Of a stretch of 64,000 nt of DNA, positions 1 to 12,800 are shown one piece after another; positions within the stretch are counted from its first letter, which is position 1, and each line of letters opens with the position of its first letter. The stretch is taken from contig CAJZBQ010000021.1 in NCBI GenBank assembly GCA_914767885.1, forward strand, positions 62,001-126,000. Reading direction: 5' to 3'. This DNA comes from Blepharisma stoltei (taxonomy: Eukaryota > Ciliophora > Heterotrichea > Heterotrichida > Blepharismidae). The position numbers and the translations under genes are program-made. Below the pieces are notes generated by a model. The model ran no database searches. It saw only the letters and a program-made list of their open reading frames with translations, and was not told the origin of the DNA.

Positions 1-454
1 AATTAGTCTTTGCTCATTAGGACTAATGGGAATCCGGAAGAGTTTGCTCTAGCATAGGGATCTAATCCTTAGGTTAGGAGGGTTTACGCCAGATAGGCAG
101 TCTAGTTGTCTATCCGCTTATGACCTTATAAGACTTAACTTAGCTTACTTCCTGCCATTTCAATTGAACAATAAAGGTAAATGCTTAGAAATTAAATTAG
201 AACAAATTGTAATCAATTTTCAATAGAAAAAAATTTATACACTAAAAATAAAAAATTTTATTTGGAGCTAAATTTTACCGAAATCGAAATTTACTTATAG
301 TTTAGGTAGAAATACAAAAGGAAATACATATTTATATAGAATTCAAAAATATTGCATATAACATAAGTTTCTTATTTTAGATTTTTTATTATTTAAAACT
401 AAATATTATTATGCTAATTAACTCCTTTGAATTTGATTAGATTATTTAATTTAA
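1..454. other. non-coding, probably IES upstream of kinesin motor
   Basis: No coding reading could be supported. The first 140 bases are richer in GC than the AT-rich remainder. The kinesin reading frame opens only after an in-frame TAA at 452-454, and the first part of the motor domain (about 45 residues) is absent, so this stretch probably belongs to an eliminated segment whose left end, with the first exon, lies outside the window. A small foldback (ACTCCTTTGAATTT ... AATTTAAAGGGAGT, 421-461) resembles the ends of element family C. Confidence 0.4.
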
Positions 455-2505
455 AGGGAGTTAAAAGAAAGAGATGTGAGGCGCCGCTACACAGATTTTT
501 TAGGGACCCAGCAATTTAATTTTGATAAAATTTATTCACCCTCAGACACTTCTCAAGGAATTTATGAGCAAACTTGTAAACCCATTGTGCATTCAGTTCT
601 AGGTGGCTATAACGGTGCAATCTTTATGTATGGACAGACTACATCAGGTAAAACATATACAATGCTAGGAACGCCTGAATTGCCAGGCGTTTTGCCTTGT
701 GCAATTCGAGATATTTTCAAATTATCCTTTATCTATTATCAATACTAAAATTTATATAGTCCATTATAATTCATTTTTTATATAAAAAAGCATAATTTCT
801 TCAGAATCTGACTATGAGTTCAATATATGGGTGAGTTATTTAGAAATTTACAATGAGCAAATCAATGATTTATTGTCTCCTGGGTCCAGTAATTTAAAAA
901 TTAAAGAAGATAAGCGCTTTGGGGTGCAGATTGTAGGGCTCACTCAGCATCAGGTATGAAGTTTTGACCAGGTAATCATGATCATGAATTTTGGAGAAGA
1001 ACATAGGATGTACCGAGAAACGAGCATTCATGAACATTCAAGCAGGTCACATACAATTTTTAGGGTGTATGTTGAAAGTGTAGATAAACAAGGGAAAAGA
1101 ACTTTTGGATGCTTAAATTTGATAGATTTGGCTGGCAGCGAAAGACTGAATGAATTCGAAGTAAAGGAACAAGAACAGCTAGGAGAAACAGGACATATTA
1201 ACAGGTCTTTATTTGTACTTGCACATGTGATTAATAAGCTGGCTGAAGGGAAGCAGCAACATATCCCATACAGAGATTCCAAACTGACCAGGATTCTGCA
1301 ACAAGCCTTAGGCGGGAACTCTTTAGCCGTTATTATTTGTACCATTTCTCCAGCCGGCATGAATTTTCACCAAACTTTATCCACCCTAAGATTTGCAACT
1401 AGGGCCAAAACAGTTCAAAATGACCCTCAAATAAATGAAATTACAGACGATTCTTCATCAATCCAACAATATAAGCTTGAAATTGACAAACTTAAATCAG
1501 AACTAGACATAAATAACCAAACCTTAGTAAAAATTGATAAGCAAAACAAAGAGCTGGTAAAGCAGCTGCAAATTTATATTGACGAAGCAAATACCTATAA
1601 AGAAGCCTTAAAAAATTCGCATATAGCTAGCGAAAATTCTGATAAATCAGGAGAAATAAAGCAGCTGCGTGAAAAAATATGGAATTTTCTATGATAAAAG
1701 CAGCATTTTTCCTATAAAATACTTTGTTTTTATTTAATTTAAAATTGTATATAATGCTTTGGTCGGTATGTTTGAGGAAGAAAAAGTCAAGAAAAACCTG
1801 CTTGAAAGTGAGCTAAAATCCCAAAACAAAAAATTCGAAGAATTCATGCAAAATCATAAAGAGACACAAAAGCAGCTGGAAGACTACTTAAAAGGCCAAA
1901 GGCCAGTTGTCCAAGTTTCTGAAGGGAATTTTATAGAAAATATTGTGGCGACTATCAACACTGAGCTTACCAAAGAGCTTACAGGCAATAAAATATGAAT
2001 TAATAAAAGCAAAGAGCTATGTGAAAGCTATTCATCTGAAATTGCTGCCTTGCAAGACAAATATTCAATTATTTTATCAAAAATCCTCAAAGAAGCTTTA
2101 CCTCCGCAGTCACAAAATTCAGAAAATGAGCTGCCGAATTCTTCAAATATTTTCCAGGACATCCATATAAATTTCACGACTGTTTTAGAAGAGTTTTTGA
2201 GGTCTGCCAATTCCTCGTCTGATTTAACTGAAATTATGATAGAAAAATTAAAAAAACAGCATGAAAACCTGTCTTTACAAATAGAAAATAGGTATGAAAA
2301 AGCAAGAAGCTCATTGGAAAATTATTATCAAAAACAAGTGACCAGGCCTGAATTAGATGCAGCGACGATAACGGGACTGACAGCGCAACATAGTGAGCAG
2401 CTGCAGGACTTGAGGAATCAGTATGAGAATTCTATGCAGATTTTGGAGGAAACGTATCTGGATACATTAAAAGTGCTGGACGAGTTTTTTGTCTGCTTAG
2501 ATTAG
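455..2505 (+). CDS. kinesin heavy chain, 5' end missing
   Basis: Microtubule motor ATPase. Seen in order after joining two IESs: the P-loop [13 protein letters not shown], switch [10 protein letters not shown], switch [11 protein letters not shown], and the motor end [19 protein letters not shown] coiled-coil stalk rich in Glu, Lys and Gln follows to a TAG stop. Conserved Trp codons are TGA (958-960 and 1996-1998). The SSRSHTIF and [11 protein letters not shown] wording recalls kinesin-7 (CENP-E like) motors, but the class is an inference. The first strand of the motor is not in the open frame: upstream in-frame TAA at 452 means the 5' exon is separated by an IES or lies beyond the window. 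The tail after the motor is short, about 350 residues. The gene is the only one in the first 2.5 kb. Confidence 0.9.
723..792. other. IES, 70 bp, TA-bounded
   Basis: Splits the kinesin motor. Joining the TA at 723-724 to the TA at 793-794 gives [14 protein letters not shown], matching the conserved segment before the YLEIYNE motif. Confidence 0.85.
1678..1747. other. IES, 70 bp, TA-bounded
   Basis: Interrupts the kinesin coiled coil. TA joining at 1678/1748 restores [16 protein letters not shown] in frame. A TA at 1690 is an alternative left end. Confidence 0.75.
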
Positions 2506-3030
2506 TCAGTTAATTAAGGTAGGTGCTAAACGTGCTGGCCAGTTACTAAAGAGCTCATGTAGGGAGTTCTTCTGAGTTGCGACAATTGCCAAGTAGTTCT
2601 AGATTAGCTGTATAATCTTCTAATAAGACTTCAGTCTAAAGTAGGCAGCTTATGAATTTTTTAGAATGGTCTAGAGCTAGGCGGGTTCTAAAATGCTCCC
2701 ATATGGTCCCTAGCCGAAACCCTGACTAAGAAGTCGAGGAATGCCTAAAGGTCTGAAGGGCGTTTTCTGGCCCATTTAATTACAGTAAATCAGCCAAAGC
2801 ATACCCTGATACACTCTGCTTTTTGAATTTCAGCTTTGAGTCTGTTATAGTAGCTGTGGCCTTATGGACTCTTTAGCAGCATCAGGAAGGCAGACACTTA
2901 ATGTATTTGTCTGCTGAAGGTAGTTAGATATAATTAATAATCTATGAAGTAAGGTACATAATTTCTACCAAATCTGATTATGCTAATCTAATGTTTGTCA
3001 TTTAAATATTATTTTAATTAAAAACCTAAA
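2506..3030. other. non-coding stretch, relatively GC-rich
   Basis: No open frame could be supported on either strand, with TGA read as Trp. Base composition is richer in GC than the surrounding intergenic DNA. It resembles in texture the GC-rich insertions at 17424 and 20114, but no clear flanking repeat was found. Confidence 0.4.
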
Positions 3031-4976
3031 TTAAAAAATATACCATTTTGAGTAATTTTCATTTTCAATAAAACACTGGTGGGTTATATCAATTTTCTTG
3101 GTGTCCAGCTCTTTTTCTGACGCTGTAAAAGGTATAAACAAATTAAATAATCCAGTATTGTCGTCTTTACTAAAAGTAAAATTAGTATAACCCCTTAATA
3201 AACATATTAGCGGATCAAACATAAATAATCCATAAACTATAAAAAAACTCATTAATAAATATTAAACTCTGCCTATTTATTTTAAAAATCTTATAAATAG
3301 CCTATAAATTAATAAAAAAATCAGCTGAAAACGTATAAGCAAGTTCCATTTTCCTTCATAATTCTCATCATATCCACCAAACTTTTCCTTTTTGCAGTTT
3401 CTTTTTTTATTTGAAAAATATCGTCTAATTCTTCTTGAGATGTGGAATGAGAAGAAAATTCAATATAATGCTCAAGGAGATATTCATTTTTATTGACAAA
3501 TTTAGGGACGATTGAAATTGTCAGTTCTGAAGCATTGTCGGATTTTTCGAGTAAGAAACGAAGTAATGCGTTTAAGAGAAAAGAATAGAGTGTATTGTCA
3601 CCAAATAGACTTGTAGGGTATTCGCTTGAGCGGATGAGGGAAATTGAGATTTGCTTTTGGGAAGCTCTATGAAAAAGCATTTCTATTACATTGTGAATTT
3701 CGACAAAAAAGTCAAAAAAATCGCTTTTGAATTCTACTTTACGCAAATAGTAACCCTGGAACAAAAGCAAGCCTTTCAGCTCAGTCTTCAATAAATTGAT
3801 CCCTGCAAAAACTTTTGTATTATAAAGCTGTTCTTTCCTAAAAATTTTCAATAATTTTTTCAAAAGCTGATCTACCAGAATTTCAAGCGATTTGTAGCTT
3901 CTTATAAGCAGAAGTCTATTTAAAACCCCCAAAGAGACATCAATAAAAGCAACCCTAATGCTTTCTTTATTATCCCATTTCACAGAATCAGTCCTAACAT
4001 CAAATCCTATATTTTGTATCCCTTCAGGATTTATATCAGTTATATTTTTAAATACCATAAATTCCTCATTCCCAATGTCTTGTTTTAGGGATTTAGTAAA
4101 TGTGCTTTTTGCCCACGAGGAAAAATCTTCATCAAAAATATCCTGGAATTTGCAAAATTGAAGAAAATCTGAGGATTTTCCATTCATTTTGGCAATTGAT
4201 AAAGCTTTAGCGTTATAGTAGTTGATATTTCCTTCTTTGTCGAGGACATAAATAGCTGAATGAGAGGTATCCAGCACTATTTTAAGCTCCTCAGCTTTAT
4301 TTTTGGTAATTGCGTATAGAGTTCAAATATCTCTGAAATCCTTTTCAAAAATAGCACTAATTATGGTATAAAAAATAGTCGTGAATATCATTCCATAAAT
4401 ATTTTGTCCAGTATAGCAGAAAACAACAATGGCTTCAAAAACACTATAAAATAAGGTATATTTTCATTGCTTGATACACAAAAAAGTCAAGCAAAAGCAG
4501 GGGAAAAACACTCCAATATTTTCACATAAATTGCTTGTCTCTATATTTCTTATATGAAATTGAATGCAAGCAAATTCTGCTATTAAACGTTTGAAATGGA
4601 CATTGAGATTTTTATGCTCAAAAAAAGGAACCAGAGAAATGACAGAGAGGGCAATTGTTTCATTTCAAAAGTGCCATAAGCTTGCTGAAAGCACTGAGAA
4701 AAAAATAAAGCTTATTCAGGGATTTCTTTTCATTTTATAATAAAAGGCAATATTGGCTAAATGATATAACTAAATACTTTCAGACCAGAAAAATATAAGC
4801 AGCACAACTGATTTAAATTTTTTATAATAATTAACTTATCAGGTATTTCCATACAAATTTGTTAGCCAGCTTCTTGTCTCCTCTTGGAAATGATTTTCTA
4901 TTGATGGCAGTAGGAATTCCAATAGCATGCTTTTGGTAAAGCAAGGTTGTTTAGATCCAGCAGACTCCATTGACAT
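3031..4976 (-). CDS. membrane sensor histidine kinase-like protein, catalytic motifs degenerate
   Basis: The ATG at 4976 opens a short cytosolic leader, then several hydrophobic membrane segments (rough residues 60-200), then a PAS domain (LDTSHSAIYVLDKEGNI). A region follows that is laid out like the dimerisation and ATPase domains of histidine kinases. The phosphorylatable His of the H box is not visible, the N box is reduced to NALLRFLLEK, and the DxGxG motif is absent. Only the end, with LFNLFIPF, looks canonical. It sits directly downstream of the intact hybrid kinase and looks like a diverged paralogue. Likely role: a sensor or adaptor without kinase activity (inference). Two IESs interrupt it, and several Trp are TGA. 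Confidence 0.7.
3233..3312. other. IES, about 80 bp, TA-bounded
   Basis: In the last domain of the degenerate sensor kinase. TA at 3233 and 3313 restores the frame on the minus strand (VFSWFFYGLFMFDPL). Confidence 0.6.
4765..4836. other. IES, 72 bp, TA-bounded
   Basis: Near the start of the degenerate sensor kinase. Joining TA at 4765 and 4837 gives LYGNTWYHLANIAFYYKM in frame. Confidence 0.65.
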
Positions 4977-5415
4977 TATAAAGCTAAAAATTGTATTAAA
5001 ATTTCTTTTATAGGATTAAATAATTAAAGTTTGGATTGAAAGCAAGCCATGTTTAAAATCCAAATTATATTAGGGGCAAAGAGGATCTGCTTTGATTAAC
5101 TTTTAAGCCAATATTATATTCTTTGTCGAAAAGTTAAAACATTCTTGATATTTTGCTTATGGCCAATTTACAATTATAAATAATCATTAAACAATATTAA
5201 AAAGTTTTAAAATAGAATAATAAAATGGCATTTTAAGATATTTTGATAGTAAGTTCGGATAATTTTTAAGCTTTTTAAATAAATTTTTTAAAGCAAATGC
5301 AATCTCTGAAAAAATTTAAAGCTGAAATGCACATCTTTTTGATAAATAAACCGTTTTATTTTTTTTTAAAATTAGGCAAATTTAAATTTTATAATGAAAT
5401 ATAAAGAAAAAACTA
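4977..5415. other. AT-rich intergenic spacer
   Basis: Between the two histidine-kinase genes, both on the minus strand. No open frame or repeat seen. It presumably holds the promoter of the downstream gene and the 3' end of the upstream one. Confidence 0.5.
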
Positions 5416-8400
5416 TTAATTTAAATGCTTCTTGATAATCCTTATGATTTCTTCAGCTGGAGAAGGCTTTATCATATAATCAACCATCCCAGACCTTATG
5501 CATTCTTTTCTGTCTTCCTCAGAGCTATATGCAGAATATCCAATTATTTTGGGCAGTTTTTCGATAATTCCTTCTTTATGGTATTTTATTATTTGTGATG
5601 CTGCCTCAATTCCGCTCATTTCTGGCATTTCGCAGTCCATGATAACAATTTTGCATAGGTTAGCTTTTGAATTATGGCTAAGAAATTTATTGACTGCATC
5701 TTTACCGTTGCAGGCTTCTTCATAAGTCCAGTGTTGTTGAGATATAATTGACCCTAACTCCCCTATTAAATTGGAATAAAAAATCCTTTTCCAATTTAAA
5801 GGGGTTTGAATTTTTTGTAAAATTTTTAAAAACTAAAAAAATATATTTTGAACCTAATATTTTTGAATTTTTAATTTATTTTTATGAAGAGTTCAAAAAT
5901 TAATCGATTAATTCTACTTGGTCTTTTTCTGCTAAATTAGTAATTTTAACCTATAAAATTTTCTATTAATAAGACAATTTTTTCCGATTTAAAGGGGGAT
6001 CAAAGTACCTAAAAACTGGAGGTTTAACATATGCTTTGGGGAGTAAGACCATTCTATTTAATTCATTGTCATCTACTATTATACTTTTTTATACTATATT
6101 TATTTAATAAATATTCTGTTGCCATATTTAATGAAAAACTATATAAATATCATAATTTCTATAAGAACTTTGAAAGGAGTACCTTTGTATGTCTATGTGA
6201 GCGCTGTTTTCATTTTCACTATTAATCTTTGAGCTTGTACCTACTTCTGGAAAAGTATTTAATGGACTTATATCGATAGAAAACATGAAAAATGACCCTT
6301 TTCTTAATTTTGATTTTACCTTTATAGCTTTTTTACCTAATTTTATGGCTAAAAAATTCGAAATGCAAAGCCCGAGCCCACAGCCTTGTGGATTAATTGA
6401 GGAAATAAATGGTGAATTAAATTCAGAAAATAGTTTTCTTTTGATTTCTTTTGAGATTCCAATTCCTGTGTCTTTTATAGAAATTTTAAGCTTGTTTTTT
6501 AAGCTTAGTCAGCAGCAAATCTCAATCCAACCTTCTTTACCCTCACTCATAGAGGGGGTTATTTATTTATTTATTAAAATTCTATTTAATTTTCTTATCA
6601 TAATTAAAAATGGGAATTTTATGGTTTACCGACGGAAAATTCATCTCTTGCATATTTTAATTATGAGGTTTGTTTCCCCTGGTGAAATTATCCCAGCTAT
6701 GTTAGGGAAAAAAGAGCCAGGTAGTTTTCCTACCGAGTCCTGACCTTAAAGAATGGAATTTCCAGAAGGGTGGGGCCTTTAGGGTGGGTCGAGCAACCTG
6801 GTAGTGGGCGTAAACGTGATATAGATATAAAAATAAGATTTTAAAAATATTCAATTACAAAAAAATAGAAAGAAAATTTACATTAATTATAGAATTCATG
6901 CTTTAGATTGCAAAATTGTATAAAATTCAATAGAATTAGCTGAAAGTCATTTAATAATTATATATCAAAACAATTTTATATTAAAAATATTTTTATTAAT
7001 TTTTTATATAATAAATATTTTTTGCTCAGAGTGTTTTTTTTTCCCCAAAAAATATAGATTTCCAGTGATTTTGCTCATTATGGAGAGGGTTTAGTGAATT
7101 TCAAAGCGTTGCTGAGCAGATTTAGTATGATTTGGCTTAATCTCAGCTGGTCAGTGTAAATAAGCTCCGGCAAAAAGGGGTCAATTCTTGTTAATAATGA
7201 AATTTTCTTCTTTGAAGCTTGGATCTTAATTAAGCTACATGTATTTTCAATAATATTTCGTATATTACAATAACATTTGTGGACAGAAAAAACTCCAGCA
7301 ATTATGTTTATTTAACTAAAGAAACCCAAAATTTTTTTAATTTTTTCCCCCAAATTCACAACATTTATTTAATTTAGTCAGGAATATTTTTGAATAATCA
7401 AGTAAATCATTGATTAATGATAGCATCAATTTCGAAGAAACTGAAATAATTTTTAGCTTCTCAACTTCACTTTCATAGTCACTTTTAGGCCTTTTTTCTA
7501 GTATATCATTTACAAAAAAATCAATAGAGTTTAAAGGTGTGCGAAGTTCATGAGAAACTGATCTTAATAAGACCGTTTTCATCCTATCATTCGCAGCGCT
7601 TTTTTCTATGCTTTTTAAGGTAAACGTATATTTATTTATGAAAATTTAAGGCTAAACATTAGACTAGCAATTAAATGCAAAAGATATAGTTCTAAGATTA
7701 AATTAATATCTCTTGCAACCAAAAAAAGTGCTCGTTTAGTTTCCCAAGCCACAATTTTGCCTTTTCACTCAATATAAATATCCCCAATTAGAGTTACTCC
7801 TAAGCTGATTTCTTCATCATCTAGAACTTCAAAAGCATAATCTATATCATCAATGAGTATATTTGAAGTAGGAAATCCCGAAAATTTTTTCCCTTCACAA
7901 TACTCATATTTGGAAATTTCCCAAAATAGGGATCCATTGTTACTTTCCAAAAATCTATGCATGCTTGAGCTACAAAACTCAACCTTATGATTTTCTGATA
8001 AAATTAAAATTCCGTCTGAAAACGCTTGTGTTATCAGCTTAAATTGGTCTTTTGAGCATTCCAGCTCTTTTTTCAGCATAAAATACTCATTTATAAATTT
8101 AGATAAAAAAATTTTTACATATTTTTATTTAATTTAAAAATATAAAAAAATGGCTAAAAATTTAGATCTATATGAGTTTCATATATTGAACACGATAATT
8201 ATTGCGAAAATTGCAGCAAAAAGCTCAATATTGATAGGAAATTTCAATGATCCAAAAATGGTGTCAAAAAAGTACCAAAGCAATACGTGCTTTAGGAAAA
8301 GAATATTCGCGAAAATTTTGCTGCGAATAAGCGGCAGCTGGAGTTGGATTGTAAGTATATAACTCCCCCCTCAGTGAGCGAACAAAACCATTGGAAAAAT

Positions 8401-9027
8401 CCTATTTTTTGACCAAAATTCTACCCTCCGTGAGCGAACAAAAATTTTTATATGAAAAAAAAATTTAATATATAAATGATAATTATTATAACGAAATCTC
8501 TAGTTAAATTTTGTTTAATTTTAAACAGCTTGAGTTTTTAAAATATAAATTTCGCAAATTAAATTCTCAATTTTTACAAATTATTATATTTTAAATTTTG
8601 AAAATATAAAATTATATATAAATTTTTAAAAAAAAAAAAATTAACCCCCCTCCGTGAGCAAACAAATTTTTTTGTTCGCTCACGGAGGGGGGGAGTAAGA
8701 AAGCAAGTGAAAAACCCCGGACTCGTCTTTTATGATGTTTCGTGATATTATAAATGCGGCTGTGCTATATATTTCTATGCAGAGCACAGCGATTGTAGAC
8801 TTGGCGATTGTTGATTTTCTGCTGAAATGCTTTATAATCCAAAAGGATGGAGAGCAAGCTGTGAGGACCGAGATGATGCATCCTAATATGTTTAAATAAG
8901 AGCTGAAGATGCGATATAGACTTACAGCAACTCCTAAGAATAGAGGCACAGCTAGAGTAAAGCAAACCAATAATTTATGCATATAGCTAAATTGTTCTTC
9001 CCACCAATTTCTTTGTATTTCATGCAT
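5416..9027 (-). CDS. hybrid sensor histidine kinase with receiver domain
   Basis: Two-component phosphorelay protein. Order on the minus strand from ATG 9027: membrane segments (LLVCFTLAVPLFLGVAV and more, continuing beyond element A1), PAS domain (SDGILILSENHKVEFCSSS), H box SVSHELRTPLNSID, N box ILNLLSNALKFT, G1 box DTGIGIS, G2 box GCGLGLCISN, then a receiver domain with acidic pocket IIVDDNELNRM, phospho-acceptor Asp in IVIMDCEMPEMSG and the Lys of MIKPSPAEE. The stop is at 5416. All catalytic residues are present. The gene is broken by elements A1 and C1 and at least five IESs, and each junction checked restores the domain. Predicted to autophosphorylate on His and pass phosphate to its own receiver. 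Confidence 0.88.
5758..6043. mobile_element. family C element, copy C1 (286 bp)
   Basis: Flanked by TAA at 5755-5757 and 6044-6046. It starts CTCCCC and ends GGGGAG. The left end is a hairpin (CTATTAAATTGGAA / TTCCAATTTAAAGGGG). Inserted in the receiver domain codons of the hybrid kinase: removal with one TNA copy joins NRMVL to GSIISQQHW in frame. Confidence 0.8.
6077..6139. other. IES, about 60-63 bp, TA-bounded
   Basis: Separates the ATPase domain tail from the receiver. Joining gives YDIYIIVDDNELNRM. TA at 6077 or 6080 are equivalent candidates on the left. Confidence 0.75.
6546..7083. other. long IES, about 530 bp, exact ends unresolved
   Basis: Lies between the N box (NALKFT) and the G1 box region (EGKEGWIEI) of the hybrid kinase. 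It contains a GC-richer core near 6675-6815 and AT-rich flanks. A 6-bp repeat CCCTCT occurs near both ends. TA joins that keep the frame also exist. Confidence 0.6.
7303..7384. other. IES, 82 bp, TA-bounded
   Basis: After the H box of the hybrid kinase. Joining TA restores LLDYSKIIAGVFSVHK. Confidence 0.75.
7616..7698. other. IES, 83 bp (or 77), TA-bounded
   Basis: Between the PAS domain and the H box. Joining gives ARDINLKSIEKSAANDRMK. A TA at 7693 is an alternative right boundary. Confidence 0.75.
8092..8154. other. IES, 63 bp, TA-bounded
   Basis: Between the membrane region and the PAS domain of the hybrid kinase. Joining gives SYRSKFLNEYFMLKKELE. Confidence 0.7.
8363..8695. mobile_element. 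family A element, copy A1 (333 bp)
   Basis: Ends CTCCCCCCTCAGTGAGCG and CGCTCACGGAGGGGGGGAG, flanked by TAA at 8360-8362 and 8696-8698. It sits in the membrane-region codons of the hybrid kinase: removing the element and one TAA gives a long hydrophobic frame (FHLLSYILTIQLQLP...). Confidence 0.85.
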
Positions 9028-9845
9028 TGAAACCGTATTATTAATTACAAATTCTGCCTTAAAACATTGAGTTTATTTAAAATAAATTTCAAAAATTTAT
9101 ATCAGAACTATCATATATTGATTGCTATGGATTGATGATAAAAATATAAATATTTATGCCCAATTATAAGGGATACTAGGAGTAAAATGATAGAAAGCCC
9201 CTATTTTTATATAAAAAGCAGTATGACATGTAAATAGTAGGGATCAATCTAATATGGAATTTAATAATTTATATGCCAATGATAAATATGTTTATAAGAA
9301 TTAAAAATAAGGCGAAACTATAAATCGAATGGCAAGCGGACTGACTTGAATTGCTTTATATTGAACTGGGCTGATAAAAAGTGCATTAGTATAGTTAAAT
9401 GATGATAACTCAATAATAATTAAATTGAATTATAGATTGACCATTGGCTTAAGAATGCCGCTGCCTCTACCTGTTAGGCTATTCTAAATTAAAAGCCAAG
9501 AGAAATAAAGGATGAGTGATTAATGAATTAGAACTATGAAAGGAACCGAAAATAAAACTGAAATTTTCAGATCGTGATTTTAGACTTTTCTAGATATTAT
9601 GAAAGCTCATTTTTACTTACTATCATTATCGAAAAAATATCATTATTAATTAATAAAAATTTTATTTATATTTAATTAGTGGCTAGCTTGCAATAGTTTC
9701 ATCTTGTTATTCGTCACAACAGAAAAGTTAAGAGTTTTTGATAAGCATTTTTATTAATAAATTTCTTAATCTCTTCGTAATTTTATCTCAATACAGCTTA
9801 ATACAATTTATATAGGCAATTTTCAACATAGGTATAAAATAAAAT
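9028..9845. other. AT-rich intergenic region, 818 bp
   Basis: Between the hybrid kinase start and the end of the first ABC transporter. No frame, element end or long repeat could be supported. Part of it may be eliminated DNA. Confidence 0.4.
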
Positions 9846-12800
9846 TTATTTATTATAATGATGAATTTTTTCAGTAACTCTCATAAAAACCTCTTCAAGG
9901 CTTGCATTGCTTAACCCCCAATTTTCAATTAATTCAGAAATTTCATGATCTTCTTCAATCATTTTATAGAGTTTTAAAGCTTCTTCTGGCAAGTTTCTTG
10001 AAATGGAAATCACCAAGCTTCCTCCACTATTATCTACTAAATGGGCATTCGGAATTGAGGAACTGATATAGCTTCATAGCTTATGAGTATCTTTAGAAAA
10101 AAGCTCAACTTTATATAGGATTTTGCTTTGGATTTGTCTTGAGCCTTTTTATTATTTTTTATTTAGCCAATTTAATAAGAAGCCCTATATCCTTCTCCAA
10201 AGGTATTTTTTAAATATAAAGGAGTCCCTATACATTTTATTTTTCCATCGACCATAACTGCGATTTTGTCAGATAAAACTTCAGCTTCTTCCATTGAGTG
10301 TGTGGTCAATACCACGACTTTATTTTTTTTCATATTTTTAATCAATTTCCACACAAATCGCTTTGAAATGGGATCCATCCCTGTAGTGGGCTCGTCCATA
10401 AAAATAATCAAAGGGTTCCCTACATTAGAAATGGCGACAGACAGCCTCCTTCTCATCCCTCCACTATATTTCCCGACTGGGAGATTTGCAGCATCTTCTA
10501 GGCTAACATTTTTTAAAGTGTCTGATATTGATTTTTCTCTGATATTTTCTGGGATATTTTTTATGATAGAAAATAATTTTAAATGCTCATAGCCTGTTAT
10601 GCCAAAAATTAGTGTATTATGTTAATATTTTTTATTTAAAAATAGGATAAGCTTTTCTTATATATTGGTATAACTCGTTCCATAATATATCAAATTGAGG
10701 GCAATAACCCATAATCCTATATGTTTTATCCATATCGTGGCTTATATCATAATTTGAGATATAAGCGGTGCCACCAGTTGGAGATAGAAGTCCTGTGAGC
10801 ATGCTTAAAAGAGTGGTTTTTCCAGCACCATTGTGACCGATAAGGACTAAAAGTTCATCTTTTTCTATAGACAAATTGATAGGTTTTACAGCTTCTATAT
10901 CATCACTAGAAGAAAATAAATGCTTTTTATAGGTTTTATATATCCCTTCAATGCGTAAACCCTCATTTTTTTCTTTAATTTCTTCTATTGAGTCCTCCAA
11001 TATTGATTCCTTTATACTGACCATTTCTATATGTTTATTTAACTGTTTTTTAAGCCTCCTTTTGCATCCCCAGTACTCTTTAGTAAACATAAATCACAGC
11101 TGGCTATATAAAAATTACTCAGATTTTCCTCTATTACTTGACAAAATATGGTCAAAATACCAAGCCAGCACAAGAAATAAAAAAAAATCAAAAATTTGGT
11201 CATACATAGAATCAATGCTAGGTTTAATATAATATTCATACCCATTTATATAGCCAACTCTCGGCTGCGAAAAATCCTTCATAGAGTATTCAGTCCCTTC
11301 TTCAAATCTGCGCTCGTCAAAATTTGGGTGTCCTCCAGCTTTTCCGCCAATATCAGAATAAATTTTTGAAAAATTATACCCTGGGTAATAAGAAAAAATC
11401 CACCTTATTCAATAAGTCCAGCTTGGTAAATCTTTTACATGAATTAATTGCATAATTAGATGGCTTTCTAAAATAGATTGCATTACAATTCCAGTTAATA
11501 GAAAAGTATAGGAAATTGTATAGGCGACTTTTACGGATTTTAAAATAGTGGAAAGACAAAACCCAAGCATAAGCATTGAAAGGGTAAATAGTTCGAAATT
11601 CATCAATTGGATTCTAAATAAATTTTACAGATAAGGCGAATTCATAAAGACATCAAAATCAAATAAATAAGCTGAAAAAATTAAACAATTCGTAGATAAT
11701 AAAGAAATGATAAAAGCAGTGATAAACCAAGATATCCAAAAAGCAGAGCTGGAGACACCCATCACTGCAAGCCCATGCCTTAATTTTAATTCTTTTTCTT
11801 TTACAACTTCACTAACGATCATACCAAAAATCAAAAGTGGTGGGATAAAAAAAAGCATTGGCCCGACCATCGCGACACAGTCATAATTTTCAACAAACCT
11901 GTTTCCTGCTTTAGGAAAGGACTGGAATGAAGCTTCAATGTTAGGGATTTCTGCACCCTTAAGTTTTGCACTATATTTTAATATTGCACGATCAATCGCA
12001 ATTTTAACTAAAAGTACAGACTGATCAAGAGGGTCTGGAGCATTTTTATCAAATAGGTTAATAGAAGTTTCTGTCAAGTTATATAGAATATTGTACAAAT
12101 AAACTGAAAATCCATTAGTGTTTTGGCATGGAATTTCTTTAATAAAATCATTTCTAGGCAAAATTAAAGATTCTGTGCATAAAACGACCCCAATTTTAGT
12201 TTTATTCATATTCTTTAAAAAATACTGGCCAAAATCATCAGGCTTCTTAGCAATTTTTACGTCTTTGCCGATTTTTAAATTAAAATCTTTTGAGACTGAG
12301 TCTATGACAAAATCAGCTCATTCTTTATTTTCCCCTGAAATTCAAAATCTTAAAGTTTCACAATCTTTTCCAACACATTTAGGGATTTTTGCAGTGCTTT
12401 TTATTGGTGGATTTATTTCATAATCTCTAGATAGTAAAGATTCAGACAAGTTTTGGAGTCCTACAAGATAAAGACACACTAAGAAAGGGGAGAATATAAG
12501 GATGAGAGTTGTGATATATTGTCGGCTAAATAACAAATAATTTTTTCAGCACAAAATTTTGGTTTGTAGGAGTAGTTGACGTGCTGAATCTGAAAAGTAT
12601 GAATTTCTGGTATAGGCATATCCCTTAGATAGTCCGATATGGGCTATGGATAGAGGTTAAGACTTCTCACTTGGCTAGGCCAAAATGGGCTGGTCGAACC
12701 AAGTGGAAAATGGCAAATAAGCATCCTTCTACTTGGTTCGACCAATCCATTTTGGCCAAACCAAGTGGGAAGTTTTGGCCTCTATCCCTAGCCCATATCG

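Noticed and set aside
6285-6743. Plus-strand open frame of 152 codons
   Set aside because: It is antisense to the G1/G2 boxes of the hybrid kinase, whose motifs are clear on the minus strand.
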